This document shows, piece after piece, positions 1 through 6,631 of a stretch of 20,173 nt of DNA. The notes below the pieces were generated by a model, which did not search any database, was not told where the DNA came from, and was given only the letters and a program-made list of their open reading frames with translations. Positions within the stretch are counted from its first letter, which is position 1. Each line of letters opens with the position of its first letter. The position numbers were made by a program, and so were the translations under genes. The stretch comes from a virus. The stretch spans positions 5,772 through 25,944 of IMG/VR virus record IMGVR_UViG_3300030110_000662. One strand, written 5' to 3'.

Positions 1-585
1 AAGAAACGTAAGCACACCCCCAAGTCTATCATCTGGACAAAGGATCAGGTGGAACTCTTTCTAGAGACTGCATTTTCTAAGTTCAAGTATAGAAACATAG
101 GCTTGCTTGCAATGATGTGCTATGAGTGGGGTCAAAGACCGACAGATATCATGCACTTGAAGTGGGATAACCTTGACTTTAAAACTAAGTCAGCCACCAT
201 CAAGCAATCCAAGAGAGGGGCAACAGTTCAGCTACCGATTGATGATGAGATGGAGAACTACTTACAACAACAGTATAACGATTGGAAATTCAAAGACCAG
301 AAATATGTGATTCCTCACCAGAACCCTTCTGATGGGTGCTACAGAGCACTTTCTCCAATGCAAGTGTCTACCCTTACGAATGAGGTAAAGGCTCTGTGTG
401 GTCTTCCTATGGAGTTACAGATAGGTTTCCTTAGAAAGACTGCCATTGTTGAGATGATTAACAAGGGTGCAGACCAGTTGGCAATCATGTCTGTAACAGG
501 ACACCAGAACGTACAAAGTCTGAACCCATACAACAAACATAACTACGATACTGCCAAGGCTGCATTGGATATGAGGAGAGGGTGA
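1..585 (+). CDS. int: Tyrosine recombinase (phage integrase), 3' part only
   Basis: This is the C-terminal catalytic part of a tyrosine recombinase, which would cut and rejoin phage and host attachment sites. The frame is open to the left edge, so the N-terminal arm- and core-binding part lies outside the window. A GTG at 49 is internal and is not a credible start. Counting that GTG as residue 1, the box I arginine is R30 (GQRPTD), the beta-hairpin lysine is K55 (QSKRG), the box II arginine is R129 (GFLRKTA), then H152 (TGHQ) and the nucleophile Y161 (PYNKH). The histidine that usually starts box II (HxxR) is glycine here (G126), so activity is uncertain. The gene ends in TGA overlapping the ATG of the HNH gene. 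No attachment site, excisionase or repressor is visible nearby. The family call is firm; function in integration is an inference. Confidence 0.85.
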   Translation, partial: KKRKHTPKSIIWTKDQVELFLETAFSKFKYRNIGLLAMMCYEWGQRPTDIMHLKWDNLDFKTKSATIKQSKRGATVQLPIDDEMENYLQQQYNDWKFKDQKYVIPHQNPSDGCYRALSPMQVSTLTNEVKALCGLPMELQIGFLRKTAIVEMINKGADQLAIMSVTGHQNVQSLNPYNKHNYDTAKAALDMRRG

Positions 586-586
586 T
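575..586. repeat. 12-bp direct repeat, left copy flanking the HNH gene
   Basis: GGAGAGGGTGAT occurs here and again, identically, at 1126-1137, 551 bp further on. This copy contains the ribosome binding site of the HNH gene, the integrase stop codon and the first two bases of the HNH start codon. The pair brackets the HNH gene exactly, which suggests a target-site-like duplication or a gene inserted at a stop/start junction. Confidence 0.8.
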
Positions 587-1136
587 GATAGAAGAAGTGT
601 GGAAGTCAGTACCAAAATATAAGAACTTAAATGAGGAACAGAATGAATTGTTTACTAAGAACTATATGATTTCTAATCATGGTAGTGTTTGGTCAAACGT
701 CACCAACAAGATCAAGAGATGCCACCCAAATACTAACGGATATTATGTTCTTAATTGGGTAATACCAAAGCATTTAAGGACTACTCAAAAAGGCATCTGC
801 CCAAGGGTACATAGATTAGTGGCTACACAATTTATTGATAATCCAGAGAATAAACCAGAGATTAATCATAAGGATGGTGATAAATTAAATAACTTATTTA
901 CTAATCTTGAATGGTGTACAGGTAAAGAAAACATAGAACACTCTTGGTATGTGTTAGGAAATTTACCTAAATATGGTTGTGATAATCCTTACTCTGCATT
1001 AACTGAAGATAAAGTTAAGTTTATATTAGATAACTATGATCCAAGACACAAAGAGTTTGGGGCAAGAGCATTAGCAAGGAACTTTGGAGTACATCATAAA
1101 ACTATTTTAAAATATATAAATGATGGGAGAGGGTGA
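585..1136 (+). CDS. HNH homing endonuclease with NUMOD4-like N-terminus and C-terminal helix-turn-helix
   Basis: This is a free-standing HNH endonuclease of the I-HmuI type, which cuts DNA and usually promotes its own spread. Residues about 5-60 resemble NUMOD4 (W-K-S-V, then Y-M-I-S-N-H-G-S-V-W). The HNH core follows at residues 75-120: VHRLVA with H76, N94-H95 in INHKDGD, N103, then NLEW and EN. Residues about 130-183 look like a DNA-binding helix-turn-helix (ALARNFGVHHKTI). I prefer ATG 585 over GTG 582 because GGAG at 575-578 lies 6 bases upstream, against only 3 for the GTG; the integrase stop and this start share one base (TGATG). The gene looks more AT-rich than the replication genes after 1625 and is bracketed by an identical 12-bp repeat, both signs of a mobile cassette. 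The family is clear; mobility is inferred. Confidence 0.85.
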   Translation: MIEEVWKSVPKYKNLNEEQNELFTKNYMISNHGSVWSNVTNKIKRCHPNTNGYYVLNWVIPKHLRTTQKGICPRVHRLVATQFIDNPENKPEINHKDGDKLNNLFTNLEWCTGKENIEHSWYVLGNLPKYGCDNPYSALTEDKVKFILDNYDPRHKEFGARALARNFGVHHKTILKYINDGRG

Positions 1137-1137
1137 T
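1126..1137. repeat. 12-bp direct repeat, right copy flanking the HNH gene
   Basis: This is the second copy of GGAGAGGGTGAT, identical to 575-586. It covers the HNH stop codon and serves as the ribosome binding site of the next gene, whose ATG begins at 1138. Each copy therefore provides a stop codon for the gene before it and a Shine-Dalgarno sequence for the gene after it. Confidence 0.8.
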
Positions 1138-1632
1138 ATGAAAGAGATAGAAGTTACAGAAAATATGCTAATTAAAGCCAGAGATAAGGCAGTTGAAATG
1201 GGTAAACTATATAACTCCATACTAAGAGGTGGTGGTAACATTGCAGGATTTATAGGAGAACAAATTGCCCTTAATGTAATAGGTGGAGAATGGCAAAACA
1301 CTTATCAGTATGATATCTTGTGGAAGGGTGGTGTTAAAGTTGATGTAAAAACTAAACAGACAAGCGTAAAACCTTTACCACATTATGAATGTAGTATTGC
1401 CAAGACTAGTTCCAAACAAGATTGTGATTGGTATATTTTTACAAGAGTTAAAAAAGACTTTAGTGTTGGTTGGTTTTTAGGAGCTATATCTAAGAAAGAT
1501 TATTTTAAAGAAGCAAACTTTTTAAAAAAAGGAGAAATAGATCCATCAAATAACTTTACAGTCAGAGCCGATTGCTATAATATACCCATATCGGATCTAA
1601 GAGAAACCATACGAGGAGGAGACAATGACTGA
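1138..1632 (+). CDS. Putative PD-(D/E)XK nuclease-like protein, 164 aa
   Basis: The protein is probably a nuclease of the PD-(D/E)XK fold. A helix with GFIGEQIA (E41) is followed by YDILWKGG (D59) and KVDVKTK (D69, K71), the usual order of helix glutamate, first aspartate and D/E-x-K. The order resembles restriction-like endonucleases but I cannot place it in a named family, and it does not match T7 endonuclease I in length or motifs. ATG 1138 is chosen because GGGAGAGGG lies just upstream; the ATG at 1120 is inside the HNH gene and has no good binding site. It overlaps the primase-helicase start by 8 bases. The start of the replication block suits a role in DNA processing, which is inference. 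Its AT-rich composition resembles the HNH gene more than the genes after it. Confidence 0.55.
   Translation: MKEIEVTENMLIKARDKAVEMGKLYNSILRGGGNIAGFIGEQIALNVIGGEWQNTYQYDILWKGGVKVDVKTKQTSVKPLPHYECSIAKTSSKQDCDWYIFTRVKKDFSVGWFLGAISKKDYFKEANFLKKGEIDPSNNFTVRADCYNIPISDLRETIRGGDND
1555..1581 (+). promoter_or_regulatory. Candidate extended -10 promoter upstream of the primase-helicase
   Basis: TTTACA at 1555-1560 (5 of 6 matches to TTGACA) is followed after 15 bases by TATAAT at 1576-1581, preceded by TG at 1573-1574 in the TGnTATAAT arrangement. The spacer is short, but an extended -10 can tolerate that. It lies inside the end of the preceding gene, about 44 bases before the primase-helicase ATG at 1625. 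Plausible, not proven. Confidence 0.4.
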
Positions 1633-3226
1633 CAATCCACACCAACCCTGTCCATTTGAAGACTGTGGATCATCAGATGCATTCAACTGGAACGAGGATG
1701 GCTATGGGTTTTGTCATAGTTGTGGTGAGGGTTATCCCTCTAAGAATAGGTTGAGGACATTTGATTGGGTGAGTAGTACGTATCCATTAAAGAGAAAGGT
1801 AAATGTTATGGATGTAGAAATAAAGGGTATGACCTACGACAACATCAGGGGTATAGATCCTGAAGTCTGCAAGATGTATGGCATACAGGTACAGACAGAT
1901 GCTGAAGGTAATCCCATCAGGTATGCATACAAATACCCACACACAGTCAAGTACAGAGACTTCAACGATAAGTCTAAGACTTGGATCAAGGACAAGGGTG
2001 CAGGGATGAATCACCTGTTTGGTCCTGACTTCAATGCTAACAGTTCACAGAAACTGTATATTACAGAGGGTGAGTTTGATGCTGCCAGTTTGTATCAGAT
2101 CTTGGGGAAGAAGTGGTTTGTTAAGTCTCTTCCCTCTGCCTCTATTGGAAAGAAGTTTATTGAAAACAATCTGGAATACCTGAAGTCTTTCAAGCAGATC
2201 ATCTATGCAGGTGAGCTTGATGATGCAGGTAAGAGATCTGCTGAGAAATTCTACGAGGCTTTTCCAGAGAAGTTATACTATGTACCCATGACTAAACACA
2301 AGGATGCTAATGACTTTCTAATGGCAGGTGATGGAGATGACTTGAAGTGGGCTTCTATCAAACCACAAAGGTACACACCAGATAACTTCTTCTGCTCTGA
2401 TGCCCAAGTCTTACAAGCAATAAGGACTGAGAGTCCATACGACTACACACCGACAGGACACACAGGACTTGACGATAAGATCAGGGGTATAGTCAAGGGT
2501 GGTCTGACATTTATCAAAGCACCAAGAGGTACAGGAAAGACAGAACTTATACGATATGTTGAGACAGGACTGTTAAAGAACCCTGATATAAAGATAGCCA
2601 TGCTACATATGGAAGAGATGAAAGCGACAACATACAGAGCTATGGCAACCTATGAACTAGGTGTTAATGTGAGAACCAAAGAGGATCAGAAATACAATAA
2701 CATATCTGAGGAAGTGTTAGAAGAGTATGCACTCAAAGCCACCAAGAATGATAGAACGATTGTCTTTGAGATGAGGTCACATGATGACCCTATGAAACTC
2801 TTGGAGTACACCAGACTTGCTTGCTCTGTGTACGGTGCAGAGTATATCTTTGTGGATCATGTACAGAGACTTGCCTATCTTAGTCAGTCAGGAGTAGATG
2901 GTGCTACCTCTGTGCTTACCTCACTGGGAGCGCAAATGGCACAGCTATCCAAGGAGTTGAACATAGGTGTGGTATTTATATCACAGGTTAATGATGATGG
3001 TAGAACTAAGTATGCATCTTCTCTTGAAGAGGAAGCTATTATCTGTATAAAGATTGATAGAGACTTAGAGAATGAGGATGAGACAATACAGAACACCACT
3101 AACTTTATCGTAGATAAGAACAGACCCTTTGCTAAGTTAGGTTATGCAGGGAGTGTCTACTATGATCCAAAGACTACGATCATGCGAGAGAGTTACGGTG
3201 ATGAAGAGGATAAGATGGTAGCATGA
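1625..3226 (+). CDS. T7 gp4-like primase-helicase, 533 aa
   Basis: This bifunctional protein would synthesise primers and unwind DNA ahead of the polymerase. An N-terminal zinc ribbon is visible (C9, C14, C30, C33). A TOPRIM domain follows, with EGEFDA at 148-153 and ELDDAGK at about 197-203. The RecA-like helicase domain has Walker A APRGTGKT at 299-306, Walker B YIFVDHVQ at 407-414 with D411, and a later ISQ segment. The length is close to T7 gp4 (566 aa). ATG 1625 has a strong GAGGAGGA just upstream and overlaps the preceding gene by 8 bases. The stop overlaps the polymerase start as ATGA, so the two are probably translationally coupled. The motif order leaves little doubt about the family; the hexameric ring form is known for the family, not seen here. 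Confidence 0.95.
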   Translation: MTDNPHQPCPFEDCGSSDAFNWNEDGYGFCHSCGEGYPSKNRLRTFDWVSSTYPLKRKVNVMDVEIKGMTYDNIRGIDPEVCKMYGIQVQTDAEGNPIRYAYKYPHTVKYRDFNDKSKTWIKDKGAGMNHLFGPDFNANSSQKLYITEGEFDAASLYQILGKKWFVKSLPSASIGKKFIENNLEYLKSFKQIIYAGELDDAGKRSAEKFYEAFPEKLYYVPMTKHKDANDFLMAGDGDDLKWASIKPQRYTPDNFFCSDAQVLQAIRTESPYDYTPTGHTGLDDKIRGIVKGGLTFIKAPRGTGKTELIRYVETGLLKNPDIKIAMLHMEEMKATTYRAMATYELGVNVRTKEDQKYNNISEEVLEEYALKATKNDRTIVFEMRSHDDPMKLLEYTRLACSVYGAEYIFVDHVQRLAYLSQSGVDGATSVLTSLGAQMAQLSKELNIGVVFISQVNDDGRTKYASSLEEEAIICIKIDRDLENEDETIQNTTNFIVDKNRPFAKLGYAGSVYYDPKTTIMRESYGDEEDKMVA

Positions 3227-5064
3227 TTATATTTGATGTAGAATCTGATGGCCTGATTGAGGATGCCACTAAGATACACTGTCTCTCTTATACAGATGGT
3301 GGGGAAATAAAAACTATATACGAGTATGACGAGATGAGGAAACTCTTACTTAATTCTAAGGCATTGCTAGGACATAATATTATTCGTTATGATATACCAC
3401 TCCTCAATAAATTATTGGGTATAAAAATAACTGCTAGGCTTTATGATACTCTGGCTATGTCGTGGGTGATGAATCCTACAAGAGGTAAGCATGGTTTAGA
3501 TAGCTTCTTCCCTGACTTTGGTATTAAGAAAGTAGAAGTTTTAGATTGGGTTAATCTTACCAGATCTGAGTACACTCATAGGTGTGAGGAAGATGTTAGG
3601 ATAACGCAAGCACTGTGGAATGATTTACTCAAGAGATTCCTAAAAGTATACGACTGTAAGAAAATGCTTGACAAATTCTTTCGTTACCTTGAGTTCAAGA
3701 TGGACTGTGCCAGAGAAGCAGAGCAACAGGGTTGGAAGTTAGACCTAGCTCTTGCTGAATCCCTTGTAGATCAATGGACTAAACTACAGGAAGATAAGGT
3801 GAAGGAACTTGTGGATGTTATGCCACTGAGGACTCTATACAAGACACAGACTAAACCAAAGGTATACAAGAAGAAGGATGGCTCTCTGTCTGCACATGGT
3901 CAGAGATGGCAGGAACTTGTAGAGGAACATGGTCTACCCTCCGACTACGATGGTGAAATTACTGTGGTCAAGGGTGTTGAAGATCCTAACCCTAACTCCA
4001 CTGATCAAGTAAAGGAATGGCTTACCTCTTTAGGTTGGCAACCGTGCACCTACAAGTATAACAAGGATAAGGAAACAGGAGAAGAGAAGAAGGTAAAACA
4101 AGTTAGAAAAAATGGTGAACTTACAGAGTCAGTAAAGCTTTTGATTGAGAAGAACCCTGCTGTAGGTGTTCTTGATGGACTGACTGTGCTACAACACAGG
4201 CTAGGCATAGTGAAAGGCTTTGTAGACTGTGAACAGGGTGGATATGTGAGGGCAGAGATAGATGGCTTGACGAATACTTTGAGGTTCAAGCACAAGAAGC
4301 CTCTTGTCAACCTACCATCTGTAGAAAAACAGTATGGCAAGGAGATTAGGAGTTGCTTAATTGCAACACCGGGGTATTTATTATGTGGTGCAGACATGAC
4401 TTCCCTTGAAGATACCACCAAGAGACACTATATGATGCCATATGATCCACAATATGTAAAGGAGATGTCAGTAGAAGGGTTTGATCCTCACCTTGACCTA
4501 GCTAAACATGCTAAGTTTGTAACACAGAGACAGATAGATCAACACAACAGGGGTGAGATCAACCTAAAGAACCTAAGAAAGAACTTCAAGGTAGTGAACT
4601 ACTCAGCAACATATGGAGTAGGTGCAGAGAAACTATCAAGAGAAACAGGAATGTCTATTGGTAAGTCAAGAAAACTTTTAGATGCCTATTGGGAAAGAAA
4701 CTGGTCAGTGAAGAAGTTTGCTGAAGAACAAAAGATTAGAAGGATTGGTGAAGATATGTGGATACAGAACCCTGTCAGTAAGTTCTGGCACAGCCTACGA
4801 TATGAGAAGGATGCGTTCTCCACGATCAACCAAAGCACAGGGTCTTACTGCTTTGATAAGTGGGTTGCTATTTACAGAGCTACAAGACCTAACATTGTGG
4901 GTCAGTTCCACGATGAAAGTATCAACGTCATAAGAGAAGAGGAGAAGGAACAACATACAAAAACATTAAAGTCAGCCGTTCATAAACTAAATGAACAGTT
5001 AAAATTAAACGTAGAGCTAGGGATTGATGTACAGTACGGAAATAATTATGCAGAAGTACATTAA
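3223..5064 (+). CDS. polA: Family A DNA polymerase with 3'-5' exonuclease, T7-like
   Basis: This is the replicative polymerase. The exonuclease domain has D5-x-E7 (FDVES), N52 and D57 (HNIIRYD), and D124 in HRCEEDV; the tyrosine usually four residues before that aspartate is R120, with H119 just before it. A T7-type linking segment follows (NPNSTDQ, LGWQP). Polymerase motif A is GADMTSLED (D391, E396), motif B is R452-x3-K456-x3-Y460-x3-YG, and motif C is H563-D564-E565. Tyr-460 matches T7 Tyr-526 and E. coli Phe-762, the residue controlling dideoxynucleotide selection; in phage surveys tyrosine or phenylalanine there goes mostly with virulent phages. At 613 residues it is shorter than T7 gp5 (704). 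The start is fixed by the ATGA overlap with the helicase. All polymerase catalytic residues are present, so it should be active. Confidence 0.96.
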   Translation: MIIFDVESDGLIEDATKIHCLSYTDGGEIKTIYEYDEMRKLLLNSKALLGHNIIRYDIPLLNKLLGIKITARLYDTLAMSWVMNPTRGKHGLDSFFPDFGIKKVEVLDWVNLTRSEYTHRCEEDVRITQALWNDLLKRFLKVYDCKKMLDKFFRYLEFKMDCAREAEQQGWKLDLALAESLVDQWTKLQEDKVKELVDVMPLRTLYKTQTKPKVYKKKDGSLSAHGQRWQELVEEHGLPSDYDGEITVVKGVEDPNPNSTDQVKEWLTSLGWQPCTYKYNKDKETGEEKKVKQVRKNGELTESVKLLIEKNPAVGVLDGLTVLQHRLGIVKGFVDCEQGGYVRAEIDGLTNTLRFKHKKPLVNLPSVEKQYGKEIRSCLIATPGYLLCGADMTSLEDTTKRHYMMPYDPQYVKEMSVEGFDPHLDLAKHAKFVTQRQIDQHNRGEINLKNLRKNFKVVNYSATYGVGAEKLSRETGMSIGKSRKLLDAYWERNWSVKKFAEEQKIRRIGEDMWIQNPVSKFWHSLRYEKDAFSTINQSTGSYCFDKWVAIYRATRPNIVGQFHDESINVIREEEKEQHTKTLKSAVHKLNEQLKLNVELGIDVQYGNNYAEVH

Positions 5065-5068
5065 TTGC

Positions 5069-5098
5069 TTGCATTGTAATAAGTAATTGTGTTATAAT
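5069..5098 (+). promoter_or_regulatory. Extended -10 sigma70-type promoter upstream of the single-strand binding gene
   Basis: The only clear gap between genes in the left block (5065-5126) holds TATAAT at 5093-5098, preceded by TG at 5090-5091 (TGTTATAAT), with a weak -35 TTGCAT at 5069-5074 and an 18-base spacer. Transcription would start near 5105, leaving a leader of about 20 bases that contains the Shine-Dalgarno AGGAG at 5116-5120. The form implies recognition by host RNA polymerase. Confidence 0.65.
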
Positions 5099-5126
5099 TT
5101 TTTATCAACAAATATAGGAGCATTAA

Positions 5127-5660
5127 ATGGCTACAAGAAAAGTAAAATTAGAAGGTATTGCAGAGTGGGCGAAAGTGTTTGAAGAGAATCGTGAGATGAC
5201 AGGCTACAAGCCTACACCTGAAGCAGTAGGTGCTTACGAGGACTGCAATGGTGCATGTAAGATTGACATTATAATGAATGATGTGAACTACAAGAAGCTA
5301 CAGGCATCCAAGTCTATGAAGAAGGGTACTGATGACGCATTGGATAGAGGTAGAAAAGTTACCTTTGTCCGTAAGTTTGAAACAGGTAGAGATTGGGATA
5401 GTGGTGTACCTATTGTACTTAAAGAAGATGATACACGTTGGGATTATGAAGTTGATGGACCTATTGGTAATGGATCTATTGTTGAAGTAACCCTAGCTGT
5501 GTATGATATAAAGAAGTACGGCAACACAGGTACAAGACTTGAAAGGGTTAAGGTTATTGATCACAAGCCTTATGATCCTGATGAAGAGGAACAGTTTGCC
5601 TCACCTCCACCTAAGAAGGAGAGTGCAAATGAAATTGCCAATGACGAGATTCCCTTTTAG
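5127..5660 (+). CDS. gp2.5-like single-stranded DNA-binding protein, 177 aa
   Basis: The protein would coat single-stranded DNA during replication and recombination and contact the polymerase and helicase through its tail. The evidence is its place directly after the T7-like polymerase, a length close to T7 gp2.5 (232 aa) but shorter, a beta-rich middle with alternating hydrophobic residues (VTFVRKF, IVEVTLAVYDIKKYG), and a C-terminal acidic tail: DPDEEEQ, a proline/lysine spacer, then NDEIPF ending in phenylalanine, as in gp2.5 and bacterial SSB. Shine-Dalgarno AGGAG at 5116-5120 lies 6 bases before ATG. It has its own probable promoter, which would allow strong expression. The last 32 bases, which encode the tail, also encode the start of the next gene in another frame. 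Confidence 0.85.
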   Translation: MATRKVKLEGIAEWAKVFEENREMTGYKPTPEAVGAYEDCNGACKIDIIMNDVNYKKLQASKSMKKGTDDALDRGRKVTFVRKFETGRDWDSGVPIVLKEDDTRWDYEVDGPIGNGSIVEVTLAVYDIKKYGNTGTRLERVKVIDHKPYDPDEEEQFASPPPKKESANEIANDEIPF

Positions 5661-5793
5661 GAAACCGAAAGTAAGAAACCTTGAGGCTAGAGAGTTACAC
5701 ACTCCAAAGTATAGTCTCAAGGTTATACCTGACAAAGCAAAGAAGATCTTTAGAAAAAGAAAACACAAAGGCTTAACTGATGAAAAAGATTGA
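5629..5793 (+). CDS. Small basic protein, 54 aa, unknown function
   Basis: I do not recognise this protein. It is rich in lysine and arginine (FPFRKPKVRN, KIFRKRKHKG), which suggests nucleic acid or protein-tail binding, an inference only. The ATG at 5629 has a strong AAGGAG at 5616-5621, 7 bases upstream. An in-frame ATG further upstream at 5539 is inside the single-strand binding gene and is unlikely. The gene overlaps that gene's 3' end by 32 bases in another frame and the nuclease gene after it by 14 bases, so it fills the space between two real genes and fits their coupled layout. Confidence 0.6.
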   Translation: MKLPMTRFPFRKPKVRNLEARELHTPKYSLKVIPDKAKKIFRKRKHKGLTDEKD

Positions 5794-6631
5794 ATCACTT
5801 GTTAAAGATATCTATAAGACGATAGAGGGTAAGGGTGGTTGGACTACGATGATAGGTGAATCCTTTGGTAAAGGTCTTGCTTTGACTGCCAACCAAAGGT
5901 TTTCTGAACCACAGAAACCTAGAGGGTACTTATCACTCTCCTCTGTCGGCACTCCCTGTGATCGTAAGCTTTGGTATAAGATCAACAAACCTAAAGTTGG
6001 TGAGCCACTTACACCTAACACCCTGCTAAAATTTTTCTACGGTGATATGATAGAAGAATTGGTTATAAGTTTAGCCAAGGCAAGTGGTCACAGAGTTGAG
6101 GGTATGCAGGACAGACTTGATGTTCATGGTGTTAAAGGACACAGGGATGCAGTTATAGATGGTATGACAGTGGATGTTAAGTCTTGCAGCAGTTATGCCT
6201 TTAAGAAATTTAAAGGAGGGAGACTTAGAGAAGATGATCCATTTGGGTATATATCACAGCTTAGTTCCTACGTCTATGCAGGAAAGGATGACCCACTTGT
6301 TACTAACAAAACACAGGGTGCTTTTCTGGCAGTTGACAAACAGAATGGACATGTTTGTTTGGATGTTTATGATTTCACTGAAGAGTTAAAAGAAAAAGAA
6401 AAAGAGATCAAGAACATTGTTAATATGGTGGAAGGTAAGTTACCTACAAAAAAGCTAAAGGCCGTTCCTCAGTCAAAAACAAGCGACAACAAAAAACTAG
6501 GAATGGTGTGTAGTTACTGCGAATATAAGCACAGTTGTTGGGAAGATCTTAGAACATTCATCTACTCCTATGGTCCTGAATATTTAGTTGAAGTCAACAC
6601 TGAACCAAAAGTACCAGAGGTATTCACATGA
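5780..6631 (+). CDS. Cas4/RecB-like PD-(D/E)XK exonuclease with probable Fe-S cluster
   Basis: This 283-residue protein is probably an exonuclease that stands in for T7 gp6, degrading DNA ends or recombination intermediates. The nuclease core shows H121-x-D123 (GHRDAVIDG), D132-V-K134 (TVDVKS) and Q160-x3-Y164 (QLSSYVYA), the arrangement of Cas4, AddB and RecB nuclease domains. One cysteine near the N-terminus (C60, VGTPCDRKLWY) and three at the C-terminus (C244-x2-C247-x5-C253) match the split four-cysteine iron-sulfur signature of Cas4 and AddB. ATG 5780 overlaps the preceding small gene by 14 bases; the stop overlaps the next start as ATGA. There is no CRISPR array or cas1/cas2 in the window, so this is a phage recombination-type nuclease, not CRISPR adaptation. 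The fold is well supported; direction and substrate are unknown. Confidence 0.85.
   Translation: MKKIESLVKDIYKTIEGKGGWTTMIGESFGKGLALTANQRFSEPQKPRGYLSLSSVGTPCDRKLWYKINKPKVGEPLTPNTLLKFFYGDMIEELVISLAKASGHRVEGMQDRLDVHGVKGHRDAVIDGMTVDVKSCSSYAFKKFKGGRLREDDPFGYISQLSSYVYAGKDDPLVTNKTQGAFLAVDKQNGHVCLDVYDFTEELKEKEKEIKNIVNMVEGKLPTKKLKAVPQSKTSDNKKLGMVCSYCEYKHSCWEDLRTFIYSYGPEYLVEVNTEPKVPEVFT

Noticed and set aside
1120-1137. Upstream ATG codons as start of the 164-residue nuclease-like protein
   Set aside because: They lie in the HNH gene with no suitable ribosome binding site, whereas ATG 1138 has GGGAGAGGG just upstream.
4050-4421. 123-residue open frame on the minus strand
   Set aside because: It lies wholly inside the DNA polymerase gene, opposite conserved polymerase sequence, and its composition is serine/leucine-rich noise typical of an antisense shadow.
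5263-5275. TTGACA followed by TATAAT inside the SSB gene
   Set aside because: The two boxes are only one base apart, so they cannot act together as a promoter.
5780-6631. Cas4-like gene taken as part of a CRISPR system
   Set aside because: No spacer-repeat array and no cas1, cas2 or effector gene is present; stand-alone Cas4-like nucleases are common in phages.
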